64,000 nucleotides of DNA from Collinsella sp. AF08-23 (GCF_003479805.1 NZ_QUHV01000007.1:54961-118960), one strand, 5' to 3'. Counted from the stretch's first letter, positions 17,452 through 26,120 are shown. Numbers and translations: made by a program. Notes: generated by a model not told the origin, from the letters alone.

Positions 17452-17496
17452 GTATCGATTTGTCGCCCTTTGGGCGCCGGGAGGTGAGCGTGCTCA

Positions 17497-18189
17497 ATGG
17501 GAGTGCGGTTTGCGTCAAAGATTACCGAGGATTCGCTTTCGTACACGCTGATTGTTGGCGGTTCTCCGGAGGCAACAGGGGCTGAAATGCTGACAAGTCT
17601 CGCGCAGTCATGCGCGCACGTCGTCGCTGTCGACCGTGGCCTCGATTCCCTCATCTCAGCTCATGTCCCCTGCGACCTGTTTTGCGGCGATGCCGACTCG
17701 GTGTCCTCGTTTGGACGAGATCAAGTACAGGCGGCTTTGTCAGGCGCTGAAAGTCTGGTTGGCGAAGTCGAACGGTATGACCCGTATAAGGACTATACCG
17801 ACTTGTCCCTCGCCCTTCGCGCTGTAGAGGGTCGTTGGGGTTCCGCCCCCATTCTCTGCACGTGCCTGTCTGGTGGCCGGACTGATCACGCGCTCGCGGC
17901 CCTTGGCTGTGTTGCCAGGTGGAAAGCGCCTATCGCTTGGATAGAAGATGCGTATTCCGCTCGCTTGCTCAAGGCGGGCGATTCTTGGGCTTTAGACGAA
18001 TGCGAGGGCTCTACGTTTTCATTCGTGCCCCTGAGCCCCTCTGCGGTCGTCTCGGAAGAGGGGATGGAGTGGACACTGGACCATCGTCGTGTACAGCTCC
18101 TTGAGGATATTGGAATATCAAATGTTCTTCACGCAGGGGCTCGCATCATCTGCCACGAGGGCCTTATAGCCGCCTACCTCATCCGCTGA
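17497..18189 (+). CDS. Thiamine pyrophosphokinase
   Basis: Converts thiamine to thiamine diphosphate with ATP. Visible motifs fit the bacterial ThiN/TPK family: CGDADS (acidic metal site, residues about 66-71), PYKDYTDLSLAL (the conserved K-D-x-T-D segment) and SGGRTDHALA. The 230-residue length is normal. A GGGAGGTG site lies about 12 bases upstream of the ATG, a little far. It stands alone between the divergent glgB and a converging gene, with a strong terminator after it. Confidence 0.9.
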   Translation: MGVRFASKITEDSLSYTLIVGGSPEATGAEMLTSLAQSCAHVVAVDRGLDSLISAHVPCDLFCGDADSVSSFGRDQVQAALSGAESLVGEVERYDPYKDYTDLSLALRAVEGRWGSAPILCTCLSGGRTDHALAALGCVARWKAPIAWIEDAYSARLLKAGDSWALDECEGSTFSFVPLSPSAVVSEEGMEWTLDHRRVQLLEDIGISNVLHAGARIICHEGLIAAYLIR

Positions 18190-18237
18190 CGTTGGATGAC
18201 GTTTTTGGGTTGGTTTCGTCGACATCGACATAGGCAA

Positions 18238-18267
18238 AAGGGTCCCCGAGCAAGCTCGAGGACCCTT
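18238..18267 (-). terminator. Strong terminator between converging genes
   Basis: An 8 bp outer stem (AAGGGTCC/GGACCCTT) encloses a 5 bp inner stem (CGAGC/GCTCG). On the minus strand it is followed by TTTTG, so it mainly ends the APH-fold kinase gene, but it may also stop the thiamine kinase transcript. Confidence 0.8.
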
Positions 18268-18299
18268 GGCCTGACGCCGTATGCGAAGGTGGTTGGGCT

Positions 18300-19067
18300 T
18301 TAGCCCTGGTAATCCACAACGTCGATCCAGCTCATGAGGAACTCGTCGTTGACATCGGTGCGCTTGCGAGAGAGCTCGGCTGCGGCAACGATGGACATCC
18401 ACTGGCGGACGACCTGCATCGGGACGTCGGCGCGATCGCAGTAGAGCTCGAGGTAGGCATCGGCCTGCTGCTTGTCGGTGAGCGCGAAGAGCAGGTAGGT
18501 CATTGCGGCATCGGCTGCAGGAGAGCCCTGGGTGGCATGGGCCCAGTCGCAGACATAGAGCTGACCGTCCTCAGCCACGATCACGTTGCTGGGGTTGAAG
18601 TCGCCGTGGCAGATCTGGAACTCCTTCTTCATGCCATCGAGGCGCTCCATGAGGTTGTAGCGCGTGGTGGCGTTGATGTGGGGAAGGCCGTTGATCATGC
18701 GGGCGTACTTGTCGCGCTGGCGGTTGAGCAGCGGGGAGCGGTTGCTGTGGATCTCGACTTGAAGATCGACGAACTGCTCCAGATATTCGTAGAACTTGGA
18801 GGGCTCGGCGGCCATCTTGTCGGCAAGCGTGACGCCGGGGACCTTCTCAGTGAGCAGTGCCCAACCGGTGCCCTCGACCTCGGAAACTTCGAGAGGTTTG
18901 GGGGTGCGGATGCCAGACTCGGAGATGCGGGCGAGGTTCAGGGCCTCGTTGAAGACATCGGATGCGGGCTTGTTGGTGTTGAACACCTTGGCGATCTTGT
19001 CGCCGAGGTCGTAGACCTTCTTGTTGGAGTGCTCGACGAGCACGGTCTTGGACTCGGGAAGAATCAT
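18300..19067 (-). CDS. APH-fold phosphotransferase (aminoglycoside/choline kinase superfamily)
   Basis: A 255-residue kinase of the APH superfamily. The catalytic loop CHGDFNPSNV (Asp156, Asn161) and metal motif CDWAHA (Asp174) are intact, and the N-terminal lobe has a KVF lysine candidate. Members phosphorylate small molecules such as choline, amino sugars, fructosamine or antibiotics; the substrate here is unknown and I do not infer drug resistance. It starts at 19067 with AAAGGA upstream and lies 108 bases downstream of adhE, from which a hairpin separates it. Confidence 0.85.
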   Translation of the reverse strand: MILPESKTVLVEHSNKKVYDLGDKIAKVFNTNKPASDVFNEALNLARISESGIRTPKPLEVSEVEGTGWALLTEKVPGVTLADKMAAEPSKFYEYLEQFVDLQVEIHSNRSPLLNRQRDKYARMINGLPHINATTRYNLMERLDGMKKEFQICHGDFNPSNVIVAEDGQLYVCDWAHATQGSPAADAAMTYLLFALTDKQQADAYLELYCDRADVPMQVVRQWMSIVAAAELSRKRTDVNDEFLMSWIDVVDYQG

Positions 19068-19118
19068 GGCGCTACCGTCCTTTCTCTTAGGTCTTGCACC
19101 ATCGTAGAACGCCCGGGG

Positions 19119-19149
19119 CGCCGCTCGGCCGAGAATGGCGCGAGCGGCG
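19119..19149 (-). terminator. Hairpin after adhE
   Basis: A perfect 9 bp stem (CGCCGCTCG at 19119-19127, CGAGCGGCG at 19141-19149) with a 13-base loop lies 26 bases after the adhE stop. The minus-strand tail is GC-rich, so termination may be partial. Confidence 0.55.
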
Positions 19150-19174
19150 TATATTGGGCGGGAAACGGGCGTGC

Positions 19175-21823
19175 CTACAGGACGGCGTAGTCCTGGGGCT
19201 CGCGACCGTAGAAGGCGTCAAGGTAGAGCTCCTTGATTTCGCTCATGAGCGGGTAGCGCGGGTTGGCGCCGGTGCACTGGTCGTTGAACGCCTGCTCGAC
19301 CATATCGTCGAGGGTCTCGAGGAAGTAGGCCTCGTCGACGCCGTAGTCGGCGATGGTCTTCTTGACGCCGATGAAATCCTTGAGCTCCTCGAGCTTGACG
19401 ATGAAGTTCTCGAAGACCTCCTTGTCGTCCTTGCCCTCGACGCCGCAGTAGCGGGCCATCTCGGCGTATGCGGCGAGCGCGTTGGGGTAGGGGTACTGGG
19501 AGAAGGTGCCCATCTTGACCGGGGCCTCGGCGGCGTTGTAGCGCATGACGCGGGTCAGGATGACGGCGTTGGCGATGCCGTGGGGCAGGTGGTGGAAGGC
19601 GCCGAGCTTGTGGGCCATGGAGTGGTTGAGGCCCAGGAAGGCGTTGGCGAAGGCCATGCCGGCCATGCAGGAGGCGTTGTGCATCTCCTCGCGGGCATGC
19701 GGATCCTTGGCGCCGTTCTCATACGAGCTGGGGAGGTTCTCAAAGACGAGCTTAGCCGCCTTCATGGAGAGACCCTTCGTGTAGTCGGAGGCCATGATGG
19801 AGACGTAGGACTCGATGGCGTGGGTCATGACGTCGATGCCGGAGGCAGCGGTCAGGCCGCGCGGGGCGGTCATGCAGTTGTCGGCGTCGACGATAGCCAT
19901 GTTCGGCAGCAGCGCGTAGTCGGCGAGCGGCCATTTGATGCCGGTGTCCTTGTCGGTGATGATGGCGAACGGCGTGCACTCGGAGCCGGTACCCGAGGAG
20001 GTCGGGACGGCGACGAAGTAGGCCTTCTTGCCCATCTCGGGGAAGGTGAAGATACGCTTGCGAATGTCCATGAAGTCCATGGCCATGTCCTCAAACTTGC
20101 ACTCGGGGTGCTCGTACATCATCCACATGATCTTGCCGGCGTCCATAGCGGAGCCACCGCCGACGGCGATGATGACGTCCGGCTCAAAGAGAGCCATCTG
20201 CTTGGCGCCACGACGTGCGCACTGCAGCGACGGATCGGGCTCGACGTCATAGAAGCAGTCGTGGGCGATGCCCATCTCGTCGAGCTTGGCCTCGATGGCG
20301 CGGGTGTTGCCGTTCTTGAAGAGGAACTGGTCGGTGACGATGAAGGCGCGCTTCTTGCCCATCACGGTGCCGAGCTCGTCGAGCGCGACCGGCGTGGAGC
20401 CCTTCTTGAAGTACACCTTCTCGGGAGCACGGAACCACAGCATGTTCTCGCGGCGCTCTGCCACGGTCTTGACGTTCAGCAAGTGCTTCACCCCAACATT
20501 CTCGGAGACGGAGTTGCCACCCCAGGAGCCGCAGCCCAGCGTGAGGGACGGCTTCATGCCGAAGTTGTACAGGTCACCGATGCCACCCTGGGAGGACGGG
20601 GTGTTGATGACGATGCGGCAGGCCTTCATGGTGTCCTCGAACAGGGCGATCTTCTCGGCCTGCGCAGGGTGCACGTAGAGGGAGGCTGTGTGGCCGGGAC
20701 CACCGGCGAGCACGAGGTGCTCGGCCTTGTCGACGGCCTCCTGGAAGGACTTGGCCTTGTACATGGCGAGGACGGGGGAGAGCTTCTCGTGAGAGAACTC
20801 CTCCTTCTCGGGGTCGGTGGAGGTGACCTCGGCGATCAGAATCTTGGTCTTGGCGGGAACCTCGATGCCGGCGAGCTCGGCGATCTTGGCGGCGGGCATG
20901 CCGGGGATGCGGTGGTCGAGCGCGCCGTTCTTGAACATTGCGCCACGCAGGGCCTCCATCTCGGCGCCCTTCTTGACGAAGTAGCAGCCGCGACGGGCAA
21001 ACTCGTCCTTGACCTCCTTGTAGACGGACTCAAGAACGGTCACGGACTGCTCGGAAGCACAGATCATGCCGTTGTCGAAGGTCTTGGAGTGAATGATGGA
21101 GTTGACGGCGAGCTTGATGTCGGCAGTGTCGTCGATGATGACGGGGGTGTTGCCGGCGCCGACGCCGAGGGCGGGCTTGCCGGAGGAGTACGCGGCCTTG
21201 ACCATACCAGGGCCGCCGGTAGCCAGGATGATGTCGACATCTGCCATGACCTTATTGGTAAGGTCGATGGAGGGGACGTCGACCCAGCCGATGATGCCCT
21301 CGGGCGCGCCGGCCTTGACTGCGGCCTCCAGGACGAGCTTGGCTGCGGCGATGGTGCACTTGGCGGCCGCCGGGTGCGGGGAGATGATGATGGCGTTGCG
21401 GGTCTTCAGGCAGATAAGGCACTTGAAGATCGCGGTGGACGTGGGGTTGGTGGTGGGGATGACCGCACCCACGATGCCGATGGGCTCGGCAATCTTGGTG
21501 ATGCCGTAGGCATCGTCGCGCTCGATGACGCCGCAGGTCTTGGTGTCCTTGTACGCGTTGTAGATGTACTCGGCGGCGTAGTGGTTCTTGATGACCTTGT
21601 CCTCGAGAACACCGCGGCCAGTCTCCTCGACGGCCATCTTGGCCAGCGGGATGCGGGCCTTGTTGGCTGCCATCGCGGCCTCGTAGAAGATCTTGTCTAC
21701 CTGCTCCTGGGAGTAGGTAGCAAAAATCCCCTGGGCCTCGCGCATAAGCTCGAGCTTGGCCTCAAGGGATTCGATCGAATCTACGACTTCGGGGGCGGCG
21801 GCAACGGTAGGTTTCTTCGCCAT
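19175..21823 (-). CDS. adhE: Bifunctional acetaldehyde-CoA/alcohol dehydrogenase
   Basis: Reduces acetyl-CoA to acetaldehyde and then to ethanol, regenerating NAD+ in fermentation. The N-terminal half (residues about 15-440) is a CoA-acylating aldehyde dehydrogenase with catalytic Cys255 in NGMICASEQS. The C-terminal half is an iron-type alcohol dehydrogenase with VGGGSAMDAGK and the iron ligands in DVMTHAIESY and LNHSMAHKLGAFHHLPHG. The 882-residue length is standard, and family members form spirosomes. The ATG at 21823 has an AAGGAG site; the longer frame from 21943 runs through the operator region and is not real. Three LacI-like palindromes lie upstream, so transcription is likely repressor-controlled. 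Confidence 0.97.
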   Translation of the reverse strand: MAKKPTVAAAPEVVDSIESLEAKLELMREAQGIFATYSQEQVDKIFYEAAMAANKARIPLAKMAVEETGRGVLEDKVIKNHYAAEYIYNAYKDTKTCGVIERDDAYGITKIAEPIGIVGAVIPTTNPTSTAIFKCLICLKTRNAIIISPHPAAAKCTIAAAKLVLEAAVKAGAPEGIIGWVDVPSIDLTNKVMADVDIILATGGPGMVKAAYSSGKPALGVGAGNTPVIIDDTADIKLAVNSIIHSKTFDNGMICASEQSVTVLESVYKEVKDEFARRGCYFVKKGAEMEALRGAMFKNGALDHRIPGMPAAKIAELAGIEVPAKTKILIAEVTSTDPEKEEFSHEKLSPVLAMYKAKSFQEAVDKAEHLVLAGGPGHTASLYVHPAQAEKIALFEDTMKACRIVINTPSSQGGIGDLYNFGMKPSLTLGCGSWGGNSVSENVGVKHLLNVKTVAERRENMLWFRAPEKVYFKKGSTPVALDELGTVMGKKRAFIVTDQFLFKNGNTRAIEAKLDEMGIAHDCFYDVEPDPSLQCARRGAKQMALFEPDVIIAVGGGSAMDAGKIMWMMYEHPECKFEDMAMDFMDIRKRIFTFPEMGKKAYFVAVPTSSGTGSECTPFAIITDKDTGIKWPLADYALLPNMAIVDADNCMTAPRGLTAASGIDVMTHAIESYVSIMASDYTKGLSMKAAKLVFENLPSSYENGAKDPHAREEMHNASCMAGMAFANAFLGLNHSMAHKLGAFHHLPHGIANAVILTRVMRYNAAEAPVKMGTFSQYPYPNALAAYAEMARYCGVEGKDDKEVFENFIVKLEELKDFIGVKKTIADYGVDEAYFLETLDDMVEQAFNDQCTGANPRYPLMSEIKELYLDAFYGREPQDYAVL

Positions 21824-21879
21824 ACTGCTCTCTCCTTTACGAGAAGCGGGTTTACCCAACGACTTGTACTGTAGCGTAA

Positions 21880-21891
21880 TGAAGCGTTCCA
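21880..21891. promoter_or_regulatory. adhE operator-like site 1
   Basis: TGAAGCGTTCCA, one mismatch from the palindrome TGAARCGYTTCA, 57 bases before the adhE start. The central CG is typical of LacI/GalR or CcpA-like sites. Confidence 0.5.
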
Positions 21892-21930
21892 ATAACGTGA
21901 ATGGTAGAAATTGAGCCGTAAACGGTCGAA

Positions 21931-21942
21931 TGAAACGCTTCA
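21931..21942. promoter_or_regulatory. adhE operator-like site 2
   Basis: TGAAACGCTTCA, a full match to TGAARCGYTTCA, 108 bases before the adhE start and 51 bases from site 1. Confidence 0.55.
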
Positions 21943-21994
21943 ATTGCGGTGGAAGACAAGATTTGTGGTGAGCACGTGTCAGAATTGTGATGAT

Positions 21995-22006
21995 CGAAAC
22001 GCTTCA
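21995..22006. promoter_or_regulatory. adhE operator-like site 3
   Basis: CGAAACGCTTCA, one mismatch, 172 bases before the adhE start and 64 bases from site 2. Repeated sites on one promoter suggest looping or cooperative binding. Confidence 0.5.
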
Positions 22007-22078
22007 AATAGTATGATGCACTTCAACATGTGCACGGAAGGTGCGACGTAGGAGGAAGCGACTTCTCGTGAGAAAGAA

Positions 22079-22104
22079 AGGCGCCCCGGGATTCCGGAGC
22101 GCCT
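22079..22104 (-). terminator. Terminator of rpmB
   Basis: AGGCGC/GCGCCT outer stem with an inner CGG/CCG pairing, followed on the minus strand by TTTCTTTCT. It is 40 bases past the rpmB stop. Confidence 0.8.
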
Positions 22105-22143
22105 GATGCTTGCAAGCAAACGTTTGTCCAAAGAGGGGAGTGC

Positions 22144-22332
22144 TTAGGAGCGAGCCACCTTCTGGGCCTTGAGGCAGCTGGTGCACACGTTCATCTTGCG
22201 ACGCACGCCGTTGACGACAACGTAGACGCGCTGGATGTTGGGACGGAACTTACGATTGGAGACGCGGTGGGAGTGGCTGATGGAGCGACCAGCAACAGGG
22301 TGCTTACCGCAGATTTCGCAAACTTTGGACAT
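22144..22332 (-). CDS. rpmB: Ribosomal protein L28
   Basis: A 62-residue large-subunit protein. It begins MSKVCEICGK and carries a second CTSC pair near the C-terminus, so it is the zinc-binding (C+) form of L28. The RSISHSHRVSNRKFRPN segment is typical. It is monocistronic, with its own promoter and terminator, between adhE and an unrelated gene pair. Confidence 0.96.
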   Translation of the reverse strand: MSKVCEICGKHPVAGRSISHSHRVSNRKFRPNIQRVYVVVNGVRRKMNVCTSCLKAQKVARS

Positions 22333-22388
22333 GTCAGTGACCCTTCTTAGGCGACCCGATTCGAGGTCGCGTGAACAAACAGCAATGA

Positions 22389-22397
22389 ACTATACCA
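22389..22397 (-). promoter_or_regulatory. rpmB promoter, extended -10
   Basis: Minus-strand TGG-TATAGT gives an extended -10 element 57 bases before the rpmB start. No good -35 is seen, as expected when an extended -10 is used. Confidence 0.45.
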
Positions 22398-22631
22398 TAG
22401 GAGGCGTCTTATGTGGGAAATCTTCACATAGGACAAATTCTGCGCCGCTATTACGACTCCGCAACCGGTCGATGGCATCTTAGCGGCAATGACTGACTCC
22501 TAATCGGTGCACTTACGAGTGCAATCTCTAATACACGATCCATTGCTCCATGCCTTGTCTTCGTCTAAGGATTGCCCAGTTGTGAGTGCGCATCAACTTG
22601 GCAATCAAACAGTCTCCTGCACGTAACAGAG
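22398..22631. other. Gene-free stretch upstream of rpmB
   Basis: About 234 bases (300 counted from the rpmB start) with visibly lower GC than the rest. It contains a TATGTG/CACATA hairpin near 22410-22430 and the 3' flank of the unrecognised gene pair. I see no gene or RNA in it. Confidence 0.5.
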
Positions 22632-23063
22632 TCATTTGTTATAGGTTACACGGGAATTGGCAATCTTTTCGTACGGCATATAAGTTCTACCGTCTAGCGA
22701 TATGAAGATCAGCCCATCTTCATTGCTGGTATATGCAACATGGACTGTCGCATAAGGTTCACCGTCGTCGCTAGTCAACAGGTATATGTTCGGGTCACCA
22801 GTATTTGAAGTAACACCTTTTGTATAGCTGTCTTCTTCCGTTCGAGCCGCCCATGTTGTGAATTCCGTGTTATCGCTTCTTTCGAAGTATATGGATTGGC
22901 TCAAAGAGGATTCGTAAGCAAATGTTCCGGTTATATCAAAGCCTTCTTCCATTCTGTGGCACAGTTGACTTCTGGCATGCTTTTCGCCAATATACAACAC
23001 CATTCCAATGGTCAGACATACCACGAGCGCTACAACGATGATTTGGAGAACGTGCTTTCTCAT
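22632..23063 (-). CDS. Small membrane-anchored protein of unknown function
   Basis: I do not recognise this 143-residue protein. Residues about 4-24 form one hydrophobic segment (VLQIIVVALVVCLTIGMVLYI) after MRKH, so it is probably a signal anchor with the rest outside the membrane. The outer part is polar, with many Asp, Glu, Ser and Thr and predicted beta strands (IYFERS, ATVHVAY, LIFISLDG). The start at 23063 is preferred over 23090 because GGAG lies six bases upstream. It follows the exported-protein gene by 30 bases, likely in one transcript. Base composition is AT-rich compared with neighbours, suggesting transfer. Confidence 0.6.
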   Translation of the reverse strand: MRKHVLQIIVVALVVCLTIGMVLYIGEKHARSQLCHRMEEGFDITGTFAYESSLSQSIYFERSDNTEFTTWAARTEEDSYTKGVTSNTGDPNIYLLTSDDGEPYATVHVAYTSNEDGLIFISLDGRTYMPYEKIANSRVTYNK

Positions 23064-23093
23064 GCCGGGCTCCATTTCTGAAGGTGACATGAT

Positions 23094-23774
23094 TTACGCG
23101 TTAACTACTTTGAAGTCACGTCCAGTGACTTCAGGATACGAGTGCAGGTGCGCGTAGACGCTTCTATTTCCATAGGCATCGATATAGTACGTGGTGTATG
23201 GTGTTGATGCATATTCAATATTTGCTTTTACCTTTTTTCGTCCCCCAGCAGGGATATTAACGATTATGCCAGGTGAACTTACGGCGCGAGCAAACGACAT
23301 TGACACCCCAACAGCTCCGCCAAATGACAAGGGGAAGCTAAATGAGACTCCAACTGATGGCCCTCCTGTGAGTTCGACGTAGATGGAGCCTCCATTAGAG
23401 AAACTGTATCCATTCGCGGGTTGCCCACCTACAAATTGATACCCACTATTTGCATAGGTTACCGGGCCGTAAACATTCTCGTAGTAGGGGCGTCCACGGG
23501 CTGCTTTCGAATTACCAATGCTTTCGTTAAGCGACTGAATTAACTTATCCCCTTCCTTTTTTGCCTGCTCAAATATAACGGCCTCAAGTTCAGACCTAGC
23601 CAGATTGGCATGACCCTTAACGACAGCCAAACGACGGGAGTTGTTCGATGCCGAAGGAAGCGGAGCGTCCGATGCGTAGAGCGTGTCTGGAATAAGCATT
23701 GAGCCTGAAATGAGCCCCGCCGCCGCCAGCACCGATCTCCGTGTCAAGCTTGCTTCCCGAACGTTGACGTTCAT
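23094..23774 (-). CDS. Exported protein of unknown function, Tat-like signal
   Basis: I do not recognise this 226-residue protein. It begins with a twin-arginine-like signal: TRRSVLAAAGL at residues 11-21, then a hydrophobic stretch and a possible cut near LYA-SD (34/35). After a helical segment (about 45-85) comes a Gly/Ser-rich, beta-rich region (about 110-226) with GGSIYVELTGG and SFSFPLSFGG, like a beta sandwich. The ATG at 23774 has AAGGGAG six bases upstream. The longer frame from 23834 lacks support. It heads a two-gene unit with the membrane-anchored protein and shares its low GC. Confidence 0.6.
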   Translation of the reverse strand: MNVNVREASLTRRSVLAAAGLISGSMLIPDTLYASDAPLPSASNNSRRLAVVKGHANLARSELEAVIFEQAKKEGDKLIQSLNESIGNSKAARGRPYYENVYGPVTYANSGYQFVGGQPANGYSFSNGGSIYVELTGGPSVGVSFSFPLSFGGAVGVSMSFARAVSSPGIIVNIPAGGRKKVKANIEYASTPYTTYYIDAYGNRSVYAHLHSYPEVTGRDFKVVNA

Positions 23775-24042
23775 AGTTACTCCCTTCCATTCCGAAGCAA
23801 TTGGGCGCGCCTCTCTTATTACAAAACTACCCACTAAAAATGCGGCCTAACTACTCGATTTCGCCAATCGGCGAATGGAGGGTAGCTCGGGGCAATCGGC
23901 ATACTCCATCTCTGTACAAATATCGTCGTTCACCCGCTTGCAGTAATTATGTTTCGACCGTACGCGGTGGGAAGAGATATACAATATTCCGATATGAATG
24001 CTCAGACCGCCTCTCTTGGAGTGCGTGCGGAAGGAGAATCCC

Positions 24043-24396
24043 ATGACTGAACCGATCGCCGGGACCTTGAACGTCTCGAACGAGGTTATTGCCGATATCG
24101 CCGGCTACGCCGCCATGTCTTGCTACGGTGTGGTGGGTATGGCCGAGCAGCTGCAAGGCGCCGAAAGCGTGCGTCTGCTTGCCGGTCAACGCCTGCGCAA
24201 GGGTGTGTTGGTCACCGCCTCCGAGGATGGGCTCACGGTCGACCTCCATGTGGTCATCGAGGCCGGAGTCAACATGCGTTCCGTCAGCGAGAACCTCGCG
24301 AGTTCGGTCTCGTTCACTCTATCGGAGATCGCGCAGATCGATCCGGCCCAGCTCAAGATCGCCATCCACATCGACGGGATGAAATCCCGCCTCTAA
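24043..24396 (+). CDS. Asp23/Gls24 family envelope stress protein
   Basis: A 117-residue member of the Asp23/Gls24 (DUF322) family. It starts MTEPIAGTLNVSNEVIADIAGYAAMSCYGVVGMAE, the normal family pattern, followed by the amphipathic beta-alpha repeats. In Staphylococcus, Asp23 lies at the membrane and affects cell-wall stress; the role here is inferred only. The ATG at 24043 has AAGGAG six bases upstream. A FakA-like gene follows 53 bases later, a pairing seen in Firmicutes (yloU-yloV) and here too. Confidence 0.92.
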   Translation: MTEPIAGTLNVSNEVIADIAGYAAMSCYGVVGMAEQLQGAESVRLLAGQRLRKGVLVTASEDGLTVDLHVVIEAGVNMRSVSENLASSVSFTLSEIAQIDPAQLKIAIHIDGMKSRL

Positions 24397-24449
24397 GGTG
24401 CGCATTGTTCGCACAGACCTGCATTCACGAGACGAAAGTACCAGTAGAG

Positions 24450-26108
24450 ATGATTGCAAAGACCATTCGCACCTGTTTTCCCATCGCGGTCGCGGCTGTC
24501 GCCGACAAGGCCGAGGAGATCAATAAGCTCAACGTGTTTCCCGTGCCCGACGGCGATACGGGCACCAATATGTCCCTTACGCTCCAATCTGTCGTTAAGG
24601 AGCTCGCGGCGCTTCCGGTCGACGCCGATATGGAGGTCATCGCCGGTGCCATCACCCATGGCTCCCTGATGGGGGCCCGCGGCAATTCCGGTGTCATTAC
24701 TTCGCAGATTCTTCGCGGTGTCGCTGAGGGACTACACGATGCCGGAGAGCCCGTCGATGCTTCTGACATCGCCTCCGCATTCCGTCGTGCCGTCAAGGTT
24801 GCCTTCCAGGCCGTGCGCAAGCCTATTGAGGGCACGATCCTGACCGTCCTGCGGGATGTCTCCACTAAGGCGGACGAGTGCGAGAAGCGTCGTCTGTCCG
24901 TTGAAGAGACCCTCGATGCTCTGGTGGTCGAGGCCTATCAATCCGTCGCCCGTACGCCTGACCTGCTGCCCGTGCTCAAGGAGAACGGCGTGGTGGACTC
25001 GGGTGCGTTCGGCTTCGCGATCTTCCTCGAGAATTTCGTTGCCGCCGCCCTTGGGCGTACATCTAAAATCGAGGATTTTTCCGCGACCTTCGATGCTGAT
25101 TCCGCCCGCGCCGGCGCCCTCGATCGCGTGAAGATCGAGGCGAACGACGACTGGGAGGGCTCCGAGTTCCGGTATTGCAACGAATTCCTCTTCAAGGCCG
25201 AGAAGCCCTTTGATGAGGATGAGGCTCTCAAGTTCCTCGGCTCCATGGGCGATTGCGAGCTCCTGGTGGGTGCCTATCCCGACTACAAGGTCCATGTCCA
25301 TTCCAACACTCCGAACCTCGTGCTCGAGCACATGCTCCAGTTTGGCCAGATCTACGAGGTCTTCATCCATAACATGGACCTTGAGGTCGCCGAACGCACG
25401 GCGAAGATTCACGCCGACCAGGACGGTGCCGCCGAGCCCGCAAAGCCCCTTGGCTTCGTTGCCGTCGCCGCCGGGTCCGGCGAGGCGGAGATCCTCGAGT
25501 CCCTCGGCGTGGATGTCGTCGTTTCCGGTGGGCAGACGATGAACCCCTCCACCGCGGATCTGCTTGATGCCGTGGCGCGCGTGAATGCCGAGGCGGTCAT
25601 CATCCTTCCTAACAACGGCAACATCCGCATGGCGGCGGAAGCTGCTGCAAGTGCGTGTGCGGACAAGAAGGTCTACGTCGTTCCCACCAAGACCGTTCCC
25701 CAGGCGTTCTCTGCGCTGTTCGCCGTCATGCCCGACGCTCCGGTCGAGGAGGTCGTCGAGGCCATGACCGAGGCTAAGTCCGAGGTTCGAGACGGTGAGG
25801 TCACCCGCGCGGTTCGCGACAGCCAGGCATCTGACGGTACGCCCATCCAAGACGGTGACGTCATGGGCATCATCTGCGATTCCATCGACATCGTCGGGTC
25901 TGACGTCAAGCAGGTCACGCTCGATTGCATCAACCGTATGATGGACGATGAAGAGGGCGACGCCCTGACCATCCTTGCCGGCGAGGAGCTTGACGACGAG
26001 GCCTTCCAAGAGATTATCGATGCCATTGAGGAGGCCCAACCCGACCTCGAGATCGACGCCCATCGCGGCGAGCAGCCGTTGTATCCGATCATCTTCTCCA
26101 TCGAGTAG
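24450..26108 (+). CDS. DAK2-domain protein, fatty acid kinase FakA/YloV-like
   Basis: A 552-residue protein with an N-terminal DAK2 (dihydroxyacetone-kinase-like) nucleotide domain: NVFPVPDGDTGTNMSLTL carries the metal-binding aspartates, and HGSLMGARGNSGVI follows. The C-terminal part matches the FakA/YloV second domain. In Firmicutes, FakA phosphorylates fatty acids held by a DegV-type FakB; no FakB gene lies in this window. The start at 24450 fits the family; the frame is open 110 codons upstream but that part overlaps the Gls24 gene. Only a weak GAAAG site precedes it. recG follows 13 bases later. Confidence 0.88.
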   Translation: MIAKTIRTCFPIAVAAVADKAEEINKLNVFPVPDGDTGTNMSLTLQSVVKELAALPVDADMEVIAGAITHGSLMGARGNSGVITSQILRGVAEGLHDAGEPVDASDIASAFRRAVKVAFQAVRKPIEGTILTVLRDVSTKADECEKRRLSVEETLDALVVEAYQSVARTPDLLPVLKENGVVDSGAFGFAIFLENFVAAALGRTSKIEDFSATFDADSARAGALDRVKIEANDDWEGSEFRYCNEFLFKAEKPFDEDEALKFLGSMGDCELLVGAYPDYKVHVHSNTPNLVLEHMLQFGQIYEVFIHNMDLEVAERTAKIHADQDGAAEPAKPLGFVAVAAGSGEAEILESLGVDVVVSGGQTMNPSTADLLDAVARVNAEAVIILPNNGNIRMAAEAAASACADKKVYVVPTKTVPQAFSALFAVMPDAPVEEVVEAMTEAKSEVRDGEVTRAVRDSQASDGTPIQDGDVMGIICDSIDIVGSDVKQVTLDCINRMMDDEEGDALTILAGEELDDEAFQEIIDAIEEAQPDLEIDAHRGEQPLYPIIFSIE

Positions 26109-26120
26109 GCTTCATAGGAG

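Larger units (their letters stand above)
17173..17496. other. Divergent intergenic region, glgB / thiamine kinase
   Basis: 324 bases without a gene. It must hold the glgB promoter (minus) and the thiamine kinase promoter (plus). I see no TPP riboswitch core in it. A small hairpin CGCCCTTTGGGCG lies just before the plus-strand gene. Confidence 0.6.

Noticed and set aside
17173-17496. Possible TPP riboswitch before the thiamine kinase gene
   Set aside because: The conserved CUGAGA-type core is not present, and the only structure is a 5 bp hairpin.
18300-19067. Antibiotic resistance kinase
   Set aside because: The APH fold is clear, but it covers many metabolic kinases, and nothing in the sequence or context (no mobile element) points to drug modification.
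19094-21874. A 926-codon open frame antisense to adhE
   Set aside because: Its translation is Val/Gly/Asp/His-rich without recognisable motifs and mirrors the third-position bias of adhE; adhE is unmistakable on the other strand.
22333-22631. Small RNA or hidden small gene in the low-GC gap
   Set aside because: No open frame with a ribosome site and no strong hairpin plus T-run was found.
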